A stretch of DNA of 64,000 bases from Syntrophaceae bacterium. GTDB lineage: Bacteria; Desulfobacterota; Syntrophia; Syntrophales; PHBD01. The translations under genes were made by a program, and so were the position numbers. The stretch is from positions 235,853 through 299,852 of the forward strand of contig JABLXX010000006.1 of NCBI GenBank assembly GCA_013177825.1, in the 5' to 3' direction. The first letter of the stretch is position 1, and each line of letters starts with the position of its first letter. This document shows, in pieces, positions 8,717 to 17,815 of the stretch. The notes under the pieces were generated by a model that was given only the letters and a program-made list of their open reading frames with translations, did no database searches and was not told where the DNA came from.

Positions 8717-10083
8717 GAGATCGCCTTTCCCAATGTCTCCTGTTTCACGTAGTTGCTTCCCGGCAGTGTCTTGGCGTACTCCTTGAGCTCCGCCGCCTTT
8801 TTCGCCATCGACAGCGCACTCGGGAAACGGCTTCCGTCGTCCGTAACGATGGCCACGCTCACGGTGATCAGGGGGAATTTCTGAGCCTGTCCCTTTCGGT
8901 CTTTCCCTTCGATGGAGCCGCGCTCCCGGTCCTCGGCGCTGTAGAAGGACTGGATGTGCCCCTCAAATTCCTCCACGAGCTGGCGACTCATCGCCTCGGC
9001 GACCACCGGCTCGGCAATGAGTACAAAGTCGTCCCCGCCGATATGGGCGACGAAGACTTCCTCCTCGCCCGCCGCATCCAGATGCTGTGTCAGGATCTTG
9101 GCCACCTCCTTGATGACCTCGCTGCCCCACGCGTATCCATACTTGTCGGCGAAGGGCTTGAAGTTGTCAAGGTCCACGTGGCAGAGGGAGAACATTTTTC
9201 CTTCCCCCCTTCGCTGTTCCAGTTCCCGTTCGATGGCCAGATTCCCTGGGAGCCCCGTCAGGGGCGAAGCGTCAAGATTCAGGGCCTCCAGTTCCTTCAG
9301 TCGCTCCGTCATGACTCCAAAGGCCTGGGCCAGGGAGCCGATCTCATCGTCCCGCTCCATCTGAATGGCCGGGTCGAAGTTCCCCTCGGCGATCACCCCC
9401 GTGGCCTTCTCAAGTTTCCTCAGCGGAATCGATATGTTGTAGGTAATAAACAGGGCGACGATCATCCCGCCCAAGAGGCTGACGAGGCTGAGCAGGATCG
9501 TGATTCGCGAGGCCCGGAGGCCCTGTTCATTGATCAGGTTCATTCGGGAGTCGACGTCCCGTTCCCCCCGCTTCTGACAGTCCCGCAGAGAAGAGGCCAT
9601 CTGGTCCAGAAGCGGCTTGCCCTCCTGCTCCGACAGGACCCGGGCTTCGTCGACCTTGTTTTCCTGAACGAGGGCAATCTCTTTCTGGAAAATCTCCCCG
9701 TACTGCCGGTGGAGAAGGCCGATCAGGGATACCCGCTTCGTGATGGTCGTCGAGCGGTTCTTCCCCATGGATTCCAGGCCCGTCTTGAATTCCCGGCTCA
9801 GGCTCCAGAAGATCTCCGTCAGTTGGGGATCCTTGAGGATCAGGAACTTCTTTTCCGCGCTCTCCTGGGCCAGGAGTGTCTCCGAGAGGCCCTTGGCGGT
9901 CTCCACCACCGGAACGTCCTCATTGATGATCAGGTAGGCCAGATCGCTCAGCCGCCCGAGGCTGAGCACGGCGTAGAGACTGGCCAGGACCGTCAGAAAG
10001 GCCATGGCGAAGTAGCCAAGAAGCAGTTTTCGGCGGATGGTCAGTTTCATGAACGCGTCCGGAAGCCTTTGAAAATAGGCCAA
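8713..10083 (-). CDS. Membrane HAMP-GGDEF-like protein with altered GGDDF motif
   Basis: Domains in 456 residues: a transmembrane helix (about 18-42), a periplasmic helical sensor region (about 45-190), a second helix (194-216), HAMP (216-268) and a GGDEF-type domain (274-440). The signature is GGDDF at 349-353 instead of GG[DE]EF, and LTGLPGN replaces the usual LTGLPNR, so diguanylate cyclase activity is doubtful. It may instead bind GTP or c-di-GMP as a receptor. Met12 (10050) is an alternative start immediately before the first helix. It overlaps the following lipoprotein gene, which may be its envelope partner (inference from context). Confidence 0.85.
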   Translation of the reverse strand: MAYFQRLPDAFMKLTIRRKLLLGYFAMAFLTVLASLYAVLSLGRLSDLAYLIINEDVPVVETAKGLSETLLAQESAEKKFLILKDPQLTEIFWSLSREFKTGLESMGKNRSTTITKRVSLIGLLHRQYGEIFQKEIALVQENKVDEARVLSEQEGKPLLDQMASSLRDCQKRGERDVDSRMNLINEQGLRASRITILLSLVSLLGGMIVALFITYNISIPLRKLEKATGVIAEGNFDPAIQMERDDEIGSLAQAFGVMTERLKELEALNLDASPLTGLPGNLAIERELEQRRGEGKMFSLCHVDLDNFKPFADKYGYAWGSEVIKEVAKILTQHLDAAGEEEVFVAHIGGDDFVLIAEPVVAEAMSRQLVEEFEGHIQSFYSAEDRERGSIEGKDRKGQAQKFPLITVSVAIVTDDGSRFPSALSMAKKAAELKEYAKTLPGSNYVKQETLGKAIS

Positions 10084-10173
10084 TCCGTATCATATCCCCG
10101 CAGCGTAGGCAATCGTGAAATTGCTCTTTTCCTGCCTGCCGGCCTCTGCTACAAGAGCCGCGGAGGCAGCAAA

Positions 10174-11112
10174 ATGAACGCGGCAATCCGGGAGGGGTTC
10201 AGAAACGGCCTCGGCAAGGGATGGGACGGCTTCGTCTGGATGATCCAGATCATTGTACCCGTCTCCCTGCTGACGTCGCTTTTGGCCTGGAGCGGCTGGC
10301 TCCGGGAGATCGATTTCATCGTCCGGCCCCTCATGAACGCCATCAGCCTCCCGGCCATGGCGGCCCTGCCGCTGGTGATCGGCATGTTCGCGGGAATCTA
10401 CGGCGCCATCGCGGCCATGGCCGTCCTGCCGATGAACCAGGCGGAAATGACCCTCGTGGCGATTTTTGCCCTGATGGCCCACAACCTCATCCAGGAAGGG
10501 ATCATTCAGGCCCGGTCGGGAATCCACCCGTTCAAGGCAACCCTCTTCCGCCTGGTCTCCGCCTGCCTGACCGTAATGGCCGTCGCGGCGCTGATGGGAT
10601 ACGCTCCGTCCGGGGAGGCGGCCGCTCTCGCCGGCCCTGCTTCCGTGCGAGGTCCCCTGGGCCAGGCCCTGCTGGAGTGGCTGGTCTCAACGGTGAAGCT
10701 GACGGCGATCATCTTCGTTGTCATCATGGCCCTTCTCTCCGTCCTGGAAATCATGAAAAGCCTGGGTTGGATTCACCCCATCGTCCGGGCCTGCGTGCCG
10801 ATCCTCCGACTCATGGGCCTCGATGAAAAGGTGGGGATCCTGTGGATGACGGCCATTGTCTTCGGCCTCTCCTACGGGGGAGCCGTCATCGTCGAGGAGG
10901 CCCGGCAGGGCCACCTGACCCGGGAAGACCTGGAGACCCTGCATCTTTCCATCGGCATGAATCACTCGATGGTGGAGGATCCGTCCTATTTCATCGCCCT
11001 CGGCCTCAATCCCGTCTGGCTTTACCTGCCGCGGCTCGTGGCTGCGATCCTCACGGTCTGGCTCATCCGCCTGTGGTACCGGCTGTCGGGGCGGATCCCC
11101 CATTCCTCCTGA
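10174..11112 (+). CDS. Gate-domain (nucleoside-recognition/SpmA-B-like) membrane protein
   Basis: The 312-residue product is almost entirely hydrophobic helices, with two halves each showing a Gate-like pattern (PLMNAISLPAMAALPLVIGM and the later MTAIVFGLSYGGAVIVEEA). Such proteins resemble SpmA/SpmB and nucleoside-transporter gate regions; their substrates are largely unknown. The ATG at 10174 follows CGGAGGC. A longer open frame running in from 8956 is the antisense of the GGDEF-like gene and is not coding. The gene is divergent from the GGDEF-like gene (91 bp apart). Confidence 0.8.
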   Translation: MNAAIREGFRNGLGKGWDGFVWMIQIIVPVSLLTSLLAWSGWLREIDFIVRPLMNAISLPAMAALPLVIGMFAGIYGAIAAMAVLPMNQAEMTLVAIFALMAHNLIQEGIIQARSGIHPFKATLFRLVSACLTVMAVAALMGYAPSGEAAALAGPASVRGPLGQALLEWLVSTVKLTAIIFVVIMALLSVLEIMKSLGWIHPIVRACVPILRLMGLDEKVGILWMTAIVFGLSYGGAVIVEEARQGHLTREDLETLHLSIGMNHSMVEDPSYFIALGLNPVWLYLPRLVAAILTVWLIRLWYRLSGRIPHSS

Positions 11113-11158
11113 AGGCCAAAAACGTCCGAATCCCGGGGAAATGGCGGGCACTTGCGGG

Positions 11159-11187
11159 TTGCCCCAGCCGGCGTCTTCTGCTATTTT
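11159..11187 (+). promoter_or_regulatory. Possible sigma-70-type promoter for the paaK-ACT unit
   Basis: TTGCCC (11159-11164) and TATTTT (11182-11187) are separated by 17 bp, about 85 bp before paaK. The -10 matches five of six consensus bases and the -35 four of six. Confidence 0.35.
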
Positions 11188-11270
11188 AATATCCCATATG
11201 CCGGAAGCGCCCGTCTTCTGACGAAGTCCGCAAGGCCCGGCACGGAAACCACCCCAGGGAGGCATGATGC

Positions 11271-12578
11271 ATGATCTACAATGAAGAGTTCGAAACGCTG
11301 CCGAGGGAGGCTCTGGAAGCGCTGCAGCTCAAGCGGCTCCGGCAGGTCGTCCAGCGGGTCTATCATACAGTCGGGTTTTACCGGAAGGCCTTCGACGAGG
11401 CCGGGGTGAAGCCCGAGGACGTGAAGAGCCTCTCGGACCTCCAGCGACTTCCATTCACGACCAAACAGGATCTGCGAGATAATTATCCCTTCGGCCTCTT
11501 CGCTGTCCCCATGAGCAGCGTCGTCCGTCTCCACGCCTCTTCCGGAACGACCGGCCGGGCCACCGTGGTGGGCTACACGAAGCGGGACATCGAGCACTGG
11601 TCGGAGCTGATGGCCCGCTGCTTCGTCGCCGCCGGGCTCACGAAAAACGACATCATCCACAACGCATACGGTTACGGCCTCTTCACGGGCGGCCTCGGCG
11701 CCCACTACGGAGCGGAGCGGCTGGGAGCCAGCGTCATCCCCATCTCGGGGGGCAACACGAAGCGGCAGATCATGATCCTCCAGGACTTCGGCCCCACCGC
11801 CATCTGCTGCACCCCTTCCTACGCGCTGAACCTGGCGGAACAGGGAAAGGCCATGGGCATCGACATGCGGTCCCTGAGGCTCAGGGTCGGCGTCTTCGGG
11901 GCGGAGCCCTGGAGCGACGAGATGCGCAACCAGATCGAGGACGCCCTGGACATCCAGGCCATGAACATCTACGGGTTGTCGGAGGTCATGGGCCCCGGCG
12001 TCTCCATGGAGTGCACCGAGGGCCGCCAGGGAATGCACATCTTCGAGGACCATTTCCTCGCCGAGATCATCAACCCCTTAACGGGTGAGGTCCTGCCGCC
12101 CGGGGAAGAGGGCGAACTGGTCTTCACCACCCTCACGAAGGAGGCCTTCCCCCTCGTCCGGTACCGGACCCGGGACGTTACGCGCCTCGTCCAGGACCCC
12201 TGCCGCTGCGGCCGCAGCCACGTGCGGATGGACCGGGTCATGGGACGGAGCGACGACATGCTCATCATCCGCGGCGTCAACGTCTTCCCCTCCCAGATCG
12301 AGGCCGTCCTCGTCGGCATCGACGGGCTGGAGCCGCATTACCAGCTCCTGGTGGATCGGGAAGGCACCCTGGACACACTGGAAGTTCAGGTCGAGGTCAG
12401 GGAAGAGGCGTTCGCCAACGCCGATGAAGTAAAGGTTCTCCAACGGACCGAGCGGCGGATCGTGAAGGACCTGAAGGATTATCTCGGCATCTCCGCCAAG
12501 GTCAAACTGGTGGAACCGAAGTCCCTCCAGCGCTTCGAGGGCAAGGCCAGCCGGGTCATCGACAAACGGAAAATCTGA
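11271..12578 (+). CDS. paaK: Phenylacetate-CoA ligase-type acyl/aryl-CoA ligase
   Basis: Adenylate-forming ligase of 435 residues, the length of the PaaK family. The AMP-binding loop [13 protein letters not shown] lies at 89-101, the family segment YGYGLFTGG at about 143-151, and the C-terminal domain has RTRDVTRL and [16 protein letters not shown]. It activates phenylacetate or a related aryl or short-chain acid to its CoA thioester at the expense of ATP. Syntrophic genomes hold many copies, so the exact acid cannot be told. The ACT-domain gene follows by 14 bp, the usual partner arrangement. Confidence 0.9.
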   Translation: MIYNEEFETLPREALEALQLKRLRQVVQRVYHTVGFYRKAFDEAGVKPEDVKSLSDLQRLPFTTKQDLRDNYPFGLFAVPMSSVVRLHASSGTTGRATVVGYTKRDIEHWSELMARCFVAAGLTKNDIIHNAYGYGLFTGGLGAHYGAERLGASVIPISGGNTKRQIMILQDFGPTAICCTPSYALNLAEQGKAMGIDMRSLRLRVGVFGAEPWSDEMRNQIEDALDIQAMNIYGLSEVMGPGVSMECTEGRQGMHIFEDHFLAEIINPLTGEVLPPGEEGELVFTTLTKEAFPLVRYRTRDVTRLVQDPCRCGRSHVRMDRVMGRSDDMLIIRGVNVFPSQIEAVLVGIDGLEPHYQLLVDREGTLDTLEVQVEVREEAFANADEVKVLQRTERRIVKDLKDYLGISAKVKLVEPKSLQRFEGKASRVIDKRKI

Positions 12579-12592
12579 CGGGAGGTGTCTTC

Positions 12593-13024
12593 ATGAAGGT
12601 GGAACAGATCTCCGTATTTCTGGAAAACAAGCCGGGGGTGCTCGAAGAGGTGATGAAGGCGCTCAAGGAAGCCAACATCAACATTCGCACCCTGTCCCTG
12701 GCCGACACATCGGATTTCGGCATTCTCCGGCTCATCGTCAACGACGTCACGGCCACCAGCACGATCCTCAAGGCCAAGGGATTCCGGGTCAGCCGCACCA
12801 CGGTGGTGGCCGTGGAGGTGCCGGACCGGCCGGGAGGGCTGCATTCCATCCTGGAAGCCCTTGGAGGCGAGGCCATCAATATCGAGTACCTCTACGCCTT
12901 CGTGGAGAAAAGCGGCGAAAACGCCGTCATCATCTTCCGGTACGACAACCCCGACCGGGCCATCGAAGTCCTTCAGAAGAAGGGATTCTCCGTCCTCTCG
13001 GGAGAAAAGCTTTACTCCATGTGA
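12593..13024 (+). CDS. Tandem ACT-domain protein (PaaK partner)
   Basis: The 143-residue product consists of two ACT domains (about 1-70 and 71-143), beginning [17 protein letters not shown] and, in the second, [20 protein letters not shown] pairs bind amino acids or related small ligands. This small protein is repeatedly found directly after paaK-like ligases, which suggests allosteric control of the ligase (inference from context). GGGAGG precedes the ATG. Confidence 0.88.
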   Translation: MKVEQISVFLENKPGVLEEVMKALKEANINIRTLSLADTSDFGILRLIVNDVTATSTILKAKGFRVSRTTVVAVEVPDRPGGLHSILEALGGEAINIEYLYAFVEKSGENAVIIFRYDNPDRAIEVLQKKGFSVLSGEKLYSM

Positions 13025-13139
13025 ACCCGCCACGGCAGGGATTTGTCGTCCTTGCCGGCCGACAGGGATGAAACGGCCACGCCGTACAGGGACATCGCCC
13101 CTGCACGGCCCGCAGAACATGCCCGCGAAAGGAGGTCCC

Positions 13140-13832
13140 ATGAAAGCCAAGCCCCGCTCCCTCGAACAACTGGTGAAAGAGCAACTTGACAAATGGAACG
13201 GCCTGCCGGTTCAGACCAGGAAAACGAAGGAAAGACCCGCTCCCGTCATCACCGTCTCCCGGGAACCCGGATGCGGGGGCACAGCCATCGCCCGCAAGCT
13301 GGCATCAGCGCTCGGCATGGACCTGGTCAGCGGCCAGATCATCCAGAAGGTGGCGGACAGCGCCGAGATGAGCGAAAAGGTCGTGGCTTCCCTGGACGAA
13401 AAACAGGTCACCCGCCGCGACGACTGGCTGACATCCCTTTTCGAAGTCCGCCACCTCTGGCCGGACAGCTATCTCCGCCATCTGACGAAAGTCGTCGGCA
13501 CCGTCGGGCGGCACGGAAACGCGGTCATCCTAGGCCGGGGCGCCAATTTCATGCTCCCGCCGGAGGAGACCTTCCGGATCCGCCTGATCGGTCCCCTGGA
13601 GGCCCGCATCGCCCGGGTCATGAAAGACAAAAAGGTCTCCGGGAGCGAGGCGGAGGAATACGTCGTTCGCACCGAGTCGGACCGGAATGCCTTCGTGCGG
13701 AAATATTTCCATGCCGACATCGGCGACCCCGCCCACTATGACATGATCCTCGACACGAGCCGCCTCGGCATCGATGGCGTTGTGGAGAGCGTCAAATCCG
13801 CTTATGCGGCGTGGCGGAAGCTCGCCGGCTGA
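13140..13832 (+). CDS. Cytidylate kinase-like protein, copy 1
   Basis: The 230-residue product matches the cytidylate kinase-like family (ITVSREPGCGGTAIARKLA region near 37-55, then MDLVSGQIIQKVA). The loop lacks the GK[ST] of a true Walker A, as is usual for this family, so nucleotide kinase activity is uncertain. A highly similar protein is encoded at 26031 next to the N-ATPase. A strong AGGAGG precedes the ATG. It follows the ACT gene by 115 bp and ends 33 bp before a terminator, so it may be the last gene of the paaK unit. Role unknown. Confidence 0.8.
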   Translation: MKAKPRSLEQLVKEQLDKWNGLPVQTRKTKERPAPVITVSREPGCGGTAIARKLASALGMDLVSGQIIQKVADSAEMSEKVVASLDEKQVTRRDDWLTSLFEVRHLWPDSYLRHLTKVVGTVGRHGNAVILGRGANFMLPPEETFRIRLIGPLEARIARVMKDKKVSGSEAEEYVVRTESDRNAFVRKYFHADIGDPAHYDMILDTSRLGIDGVVESVKSAYAAWRKLAG

Positions 13833-13864
13833 AGTTCCGGCCGTTCAACCCGGGTGTGACACGC

Positions 13865-13900
13865 GCCCCGGATTCCGGGAAGGAATCCGGGGCATTTTCG
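13865..13900 (+). terminator. Rho-independent terminator after the cytidylate kinase-like gene
   Basis: A perfect 12-bp stem (13865-13876 with 13882-13893) with a five-base loop is followed by ATTTTCG. It separates the paaK-ACT-kinase unit from the histidine kinase gene. Confidence 0.8.
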
Positions 13901-14011
13901 TCTCTCCGGGAAAGCGTGCCGTCCCAAACCGGTTGACGGCCCGGGGGAAAAACGTCAGAATGGCGGCAACCATTCGGCGGGAAAGCCCCGGAAAGGCGGC
14001 AGGAATCCCTC

Positions 14012-16162
14012 GTGGCGAAGAACACGGCACAGCAGAATCCGGCGGACGAGTTGGCCGGCCTCCGGCGAAGGATTGCGGACCTGGAAAAAGCGGAACAGGT
14101 CCGCCACGCCGGCGAGGCCCTCCTGGCCAGCATCATCGGCGGCTCCCCGATTCCGGCCTTTGTCATCGGGCGGGACCACCGGATCCTCTACTGGAACCGG
14201 GCCCTGGAGGAGCTCAGCCGGATCCGCGCCGACGAGGTCGTGGGCACAAACCAGCACTGGCGGGCCTTCTACGCCCGGGAACGGCCCTGCCTGGCGGACC
14301 TCCTGGTGGACGGTGCCCTGAAGGCCATTCCCACCTGGTACACCGGGAAATACATTCCCTCCAAGCTCATCGACGAGGCCTACGAAGCCACGGACTTCTT
14401 TCCCGAACTGGGAGAAGAGGGGCGCTGGCTGCGGTTCACCGCCGCCGTACTCCGCGACGCCGGGGGCAGTCTCGTAGGGGTCGTGGAGACCCTGGAGGAC
14501 ATCACGGAGCGGCGCCAGGCCGAGGAAGCTCTTCGTGCCGCCCACGAGGAACTGGAATCGAGGGTCCGGGATCGGACCGCAGAGCTGGCCAAGGCCAACC
14601 TCGCCCTCAAGGAGACCACGGAGCATCTCTCCCTGATCCTCGAGTCCCTGCCGATCGTCTCATACAGCCGCCAGGCGGAGCCACCCTTCGCCCTCACGTA
14701 CGTGAGCGCCACGGCAAGGGAAATGACGGGTTTCGACCCCGAGCGCTTCCTGGAGGACCCGGGATTCCGGGAAAGCCGCGTTCATCCGGACGACCGGGCA
14801 CGGCTTCCGCAGGTGCCGAAGGCGCGTCGGCATCAGGGCCGATCGGAGTACCGCTTCCGCATCGCCGACGGAAGCTACCGATGGTTCTCCGACTACTGGC
14901 GCCTGCTCCGCCACTCCGGGGGACCGCCTCCCCAGATCGCCGGCGTCTGGCAGGACGTGACGGAAGAGAAGCGGATGCGGCAGGAAGCGGAACTCAGGCT
15001 CCAGCAGATGATCCAGACCCACAAGCTCACCGCCCTGGGCGAGGTGGTGGCCGGGGTGGCCCATGAGATCAACAACCCGGTCAGTTTCATCTCCTACAAC
15101 ATTCCCCTCCTGGAGGAGATCTGGAGCGCCGTCGAGCCCAGTATCCACCGCCTCGGAGAGATCGACCCGCGCTGGAAGAACCGGGACGTCAAGCCCGAAG
15201 AGATCATCCGGCACATGCGGGAGATCATCGAGGCCTTCCGCGTCGCCTCCAACCGGATCAGCCGGGTCATCACGAACCTGAAGGAGTTTTCCCGCTCCGA
15301 CGAGCGCTCCACCCGGATGAAGCCCCTGCAGGTTTCAGAGGCCGTCCAGGGAGCCCTCCTGATCGTCGGCGGCCAGATCCGCCGGACCGTCTCCACGATC
15401 GAGCAGCGCATCGAGCCCGACCTGCCCCCGATCCTGGGAAACATCCAGAAGCTGGAGCAGGTCCTGACGAACCTGCTCATCAACGCCCACCAGGCCATGC
15501 CGGGCGGCGGCCGGAAGGGCCGCATCACCGTCTCGGCCCGTTCCGTTCCCCGTCTGGACGCGGTCCTCCTCGAGGTGGAAGACAACGGCCGGGGCATCCC
15601 CCGGGAAAACCTGGGGCACCTCTTCGATCCCTTCTTCACCACCCGGCGGGATTCGGGCGGAACCGGGCTGGGCCTGTCCATTTCCTACGGCCTCGTACGG
15701 GAGCACAACGGCCTCATCGGCGTTCTCTCCCGGCCCGGTGCGGGGAGCCGTTTTTCCGTCTTTCTGCCCGTCGAGGGCAAGACCCTGCCGAAGGTCCTGC
15801 CGTCCATCCTGTGCCTGGGAACGGACCTTGAATTTCTCGGCACCCTGAAGGCCGCCCTGGTGGAGGTGGAAACCTGGGAGGCCGGTTCCGGGATCGGCGC
15901 ACCCACCGTCCTGAAATACCTGGATGAGCACCCGGAAGTGGACACGGTGGTCACGGAACGGAACCTCCCGGATCTGGACGGGCGCGATCTGGTCAAGGCC
16001 GTCCGGAACCGGTTTCCCCTGGTGGAGGTGCTGCTCTGCGCCTCCGAGGAGGAGGTCCGGCAGCTGTCCGCCGAGGGAGCCACCGGAGAGATTCTTGCCA
16101 AGCCCTCCGCGGCGAGGCGGCTGCAGAAAATCCTGGAAGAAAAGGGGAGGTTGAGACTGTGA
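14012..16162 (+). CDS. PAS-PAS histidine kinase with degenerate C-terminal receiver
   Basis: Soluble sensor kinase of 716 residues. Order: short coiled coil (10-35), PAS of the GTNQHWRAFY type (37-166), second PAS of the PAS_3 kind (200-318), HisKA with His351 in VAHEINNP, and HATPase_c with the N box (LEQVLTNLLINAHQAM), EDNGRGIP and GGTGLGLS. Residues 597-712 form a receiver-like domain in which the phospho-Asp is Glu649 (TERNLPDLDG) and the N-terminal acidic pair is lost, while Lys697 remains. GTG start at 14012 follows AGGAAT. The stop overlaps the start of the response regulator (GTGA), so the two form an operon and a cognate pair. Confidence 0.93.
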   Translation: MAKNTAQQNPADELAGLRRRIADLEKAEQVRHAGEALLASIIGGSPIPAFVIGRDHRILYWNRALEELSRIRADEVVGTNQHWRAFYARERPCLADLLVDGALKAIPTWYTGKYIPSKLIDEAYEATDFFPELGEEGRWLRFTAAVLRDAGGSLVGVVETLEDITERRQAEEALRAAHEELESRVRDRTAELAKANLALKETTEHLSLILESLPIVSYSRQAEPPFALTYVSATAREMTGFDPERFLEDPGFRESRVHPDDRARLPQVPKARRHQGRSEYRFRIADGSYRWFSDYWRLLRHSGGPPPQIAGVWQDVTEEKRMRQEAELRLQQMIQTHKLTALGEVVAGVAHEINNPVSFISYNIPLLEEIWSAVEPSIHRLGEIDPRWKNRDVKPEEIIRHMREIIEAFRVASNRISRVITNLKEFSRSDERSTRMKPLQVSEAVQGALLIVGGQIRRTVSTIEQRIEPDLPPILGNIQKLEQVLTNLLINAHQAMPGGGRKGRITVSARSVPRLDAVLLEVEDNGRGIPRENLGHLFDPFFTTRRDSGGTGLGLSISYGLVREHNGLIGVLSRPGAGSRFSVFLPVEGKTLPKVLPSILCLGTDLEFLGTLKAALVEVETWEAGSGIGAPTVLKYLDEHPEVDTVVTERNLPDLDGRDLVKAVRNRFPLVEVLLCASEEEVRQLSAEGATGEILAKPSAARRLQKILEEKGRLRL

Positions 16163-17535
16163 GAATCCTGGCCGTGGACGACGAGGAGATCTCTCTCTCC
16201 TCGATCAAAAGGCTTTTGAACTGGCGCGGTTACAAAGATGTCGAGACCTGCCGCAGCGGCGCCGAAGCCATCCGCCGGCTCCGGATGGAGGACTTCGACA
16301 TCGTCCTGTTGGACCTCCTGATGCCGGAGGTGGACGGGCTGACGGTTCTGGAAACGGTAAAGCCCTACCTGCCGCAAACGGAGTTCATCATCCTGACCGC
16401 CGTGGACGACCTGTCGACAACGGTCAGGGCCATCCGGACGGGGGCCTACGACTACCTGGTGAAGCCCGTGGACAACGAGCTTCTGATCCTCACGATCCAG
16501 CGCGCCTTCGAGCGAAGGGGGCTGCTGAACAGCCTGGCCCCCGTAGCGGCGGGCCGCGTCTCCGACACGCCGGAGGCCTTCACGGCGATCGTCACGAAGT
16601 GCCCGCGCATGAGGTCGCTCCTTGCCTACGCCCAGGTCATGGCCCGGAGCGGCAACCCGGTCCTGATCACCGGGGAATCGGGAACCGGGAAGGAATTGGT
16701 GGCCCAGGGCATCCACCGGGCGGGTCCGTCGCCCGAGGGCCCATTCGTCGCCGTCAACGTCAGCGCCATCCCCACGACCATGTTCGAGACCCAGTTCTTC
16801 GGCCATGCCCGCGGGGCCTTCACCGGGGCCGAGTCGAGCTACCGCGGCTTCTTCGAGCAGGCCGACGGGGGAACCCTCTTTCTCGACGAGATCGGCGAGC
16901 TGCCCCCGGGTCTCCAGGCAAAACTCCTGCGCGTCCTCGAAGACAAGACCTTCACCCCCCTGGGAAGCAGCCGGGCCGTCCAGGTGGACGTCCGGGTCAT
17001 TTCGGCGACCAACATGGACCTGGACCGGGCCTGCCAGGAAGGTCGCTTCCGCCTCGATCTTTTCTATCGACTCAAGTCGGCCCACATCCACCTTCCGCCC
17101 CTCCGGGAACGGGAAGGGGACATCGCCCTCCTGGCGAACCATTTCCTGAAAGAGGCCGGTCGACGATACGCCAAGGAAATCTCGGGGTTCAGCCCTGAGG
17201 CCATGGAAATTCTCATGCAGGGGCAATATCCGGGAAACGTCCGGGAGCTGGCCCAGGCGGTGGAGAACGCCGTGCTGCTGGCCGATACGCCCTGGATCCT
17301 GCCCCGGCATCTGGGAGCGGCGGCACTCCGGCCGGCACCCTTCGCCCGGCGCCTGTGCACCCTCAAGGAAAACGACGAGGCCCACGTGGCCTACGTCCTC
17401 ATGAATACCGGCGGAGACCGGAAACAGACCGCCCGGATCCTCGGGATCACCGTCCGCCAGCTCCAGAGAAAGCTCGCCCAGATGCGACGGGACACGGGGT
17501 GGCAGGCCTACCTGGACGACAGCTCCGCCCCCTGA
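16159..17535 (+). CDS. Sigma-54-dependent NtrC-type response regulator
   Basis: Product of 458 residues: receiver (2-118) with Asp52 in IVLLDLLMPEVDG and Lys102 in VKP; AAA+ domain (about 142-370) with Walker A GESGTGKE (172-179), the intact sigma-54 contact loop GAFTGA (219-224) and Walker B FLDEIGE (241-247); and a Fis-type helix-turn-helix at the C-terminus (RKQTARILGITVRQLQRKL). GTG start overlaps the kinase stop. Because GAFTGA is intact, it should activate sigma-54 promoters; the best one nearby is at 17755, just past this gene's terminator. Confidence 0.95.
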   Translation: MRILAVDDEEISLSSIKRLLNWRGYKDVETCRSGAEAIRRLRMEDFDIVLLDLLMPEVDGLTVLETVKPYLPQTEFIILTAVDDLSTTVRAIRTGAYDYLVKPVDNELLILTIQRAFERRGLLNSLAPVAAGRVSDTPEAFTAIVTKCPRMRSLLAYAQVMARSGNPVLITGESGTGKELVAQGIHRAGPSPEGPFVAVNVSAIPTTMFETQFFGHARGAFTGAESSYRGFFEQADGGTLFLDEIGELPPGLQAKLLRVLEDKTFTPLGSSRAVQVDVRVISATNMDLDRACQEGRFRLDLFYRLKSAHIHLPPLREREGDIALLANHFLKEAGRRYAKEISGFSPEAMEILMQGQYPGNVRELAQAVENAVLLADTPWILPRHLGAAALRPAPFARRLCTLKENDEAHVAYVLMNTGGDRKQTARILGITVRQLQRKLAQMRRDTGWQAYLDDSSAP

Positions 17536-17559
17536 TTTCGGCGACCTTTCCGTCACCAA

Positions 17560-17588
17560 AGGGGCGACCTTTTCGTCGCCCCTTTTTG
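17560..17588 (+). terminator. Rho-independent terminator after the response regulator
   Basis: A nine-bp stem (AGGGGCGAC with GTCGCCCCT) with a six-base loop is followed by a T-rich run (TTTTTGTTTCTTTT). It ends the kinase-regulator operon. Confidence 0.88.
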
Positions 17589-17643
17589 TTTCTTTTATTT
17601 CAACTTGTTAGCTTCCTTTGGTGCCTGTTCGACAACTGTCTGA

Positions 17644-17665
17644 TCTCCGGGAGCAGCAGCGGAGA
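17644..17665 (+). promoter_or_regulatory. Candidate enhancer site (inverted repeat) for the regulator
   Basis: TCTCCG and CGGAGA form an inverted repeat with a ten-base spacer, centred about 100 bp upstream of the -24 element at 17755. This is the position at which NtrC-type activators bind. It is the only clear dyad between the terminator and the promoter, but it is short. Confidence 0.25.
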
Positions 17666-17754
17666 CCGGAATGCCCTTTTCGTCCGGCCCAGCAGCCAAA
17701 ACATATTCCACAGTAAATTCAGTTTGCTATGCACCCGCGGTCGATGGGCTGTCC

Positions 17755-17771
17755 CTGGCATGTCCGTTGCA
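17755..17771 (+). promoter_or_regulatory. Sigma-54 (-24/-12) promoter
   Basis: TGGCATGTCCGTTGCA matches the consensus TGGCACG-N4-TTGC[AT]. The invariant GG (17757-17758) and GC (17769-17770) are exactly ten bases apart. Only C>T at one position of the -24 box and T at the purine position differ. The start site would be near 17782, about 34 bases before the ATG at 17816. It follows a terminator and a sigma-54 activator gene, which supports function. Confidence 0.8.
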
Positions 17772-17815
17772 CTGTAAAGGGCAAAGGACAAAATCTGAGA
17801 GAGGAGGTGGCGGAC

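Noticed and set aside
8748..8763. Half of a parS site (TGTTTCACGT) near the end of the GGDEF-like gene
   Set aside because: The second half of the palindrome does not match and it lies inside a gene.
8956..11112. Long plus-strand frame of 718 codons
   Set aside because: Its first 400 codons are antisense to the GGDEF-like gene; the real Gate-domain gene starts at 10174.
11143..11155. TGGC...TTGC pair before paaK
   Set aside because: Only nine bases lie between GG and GC, so the spacing does not suit sigma-54.
13866..13980. Attenuator for the histidine kinase
   Set aside because: The hairpin at 13865 is a simple terminator of the upstream unit and no alternative pairing or leader peptide is seen.
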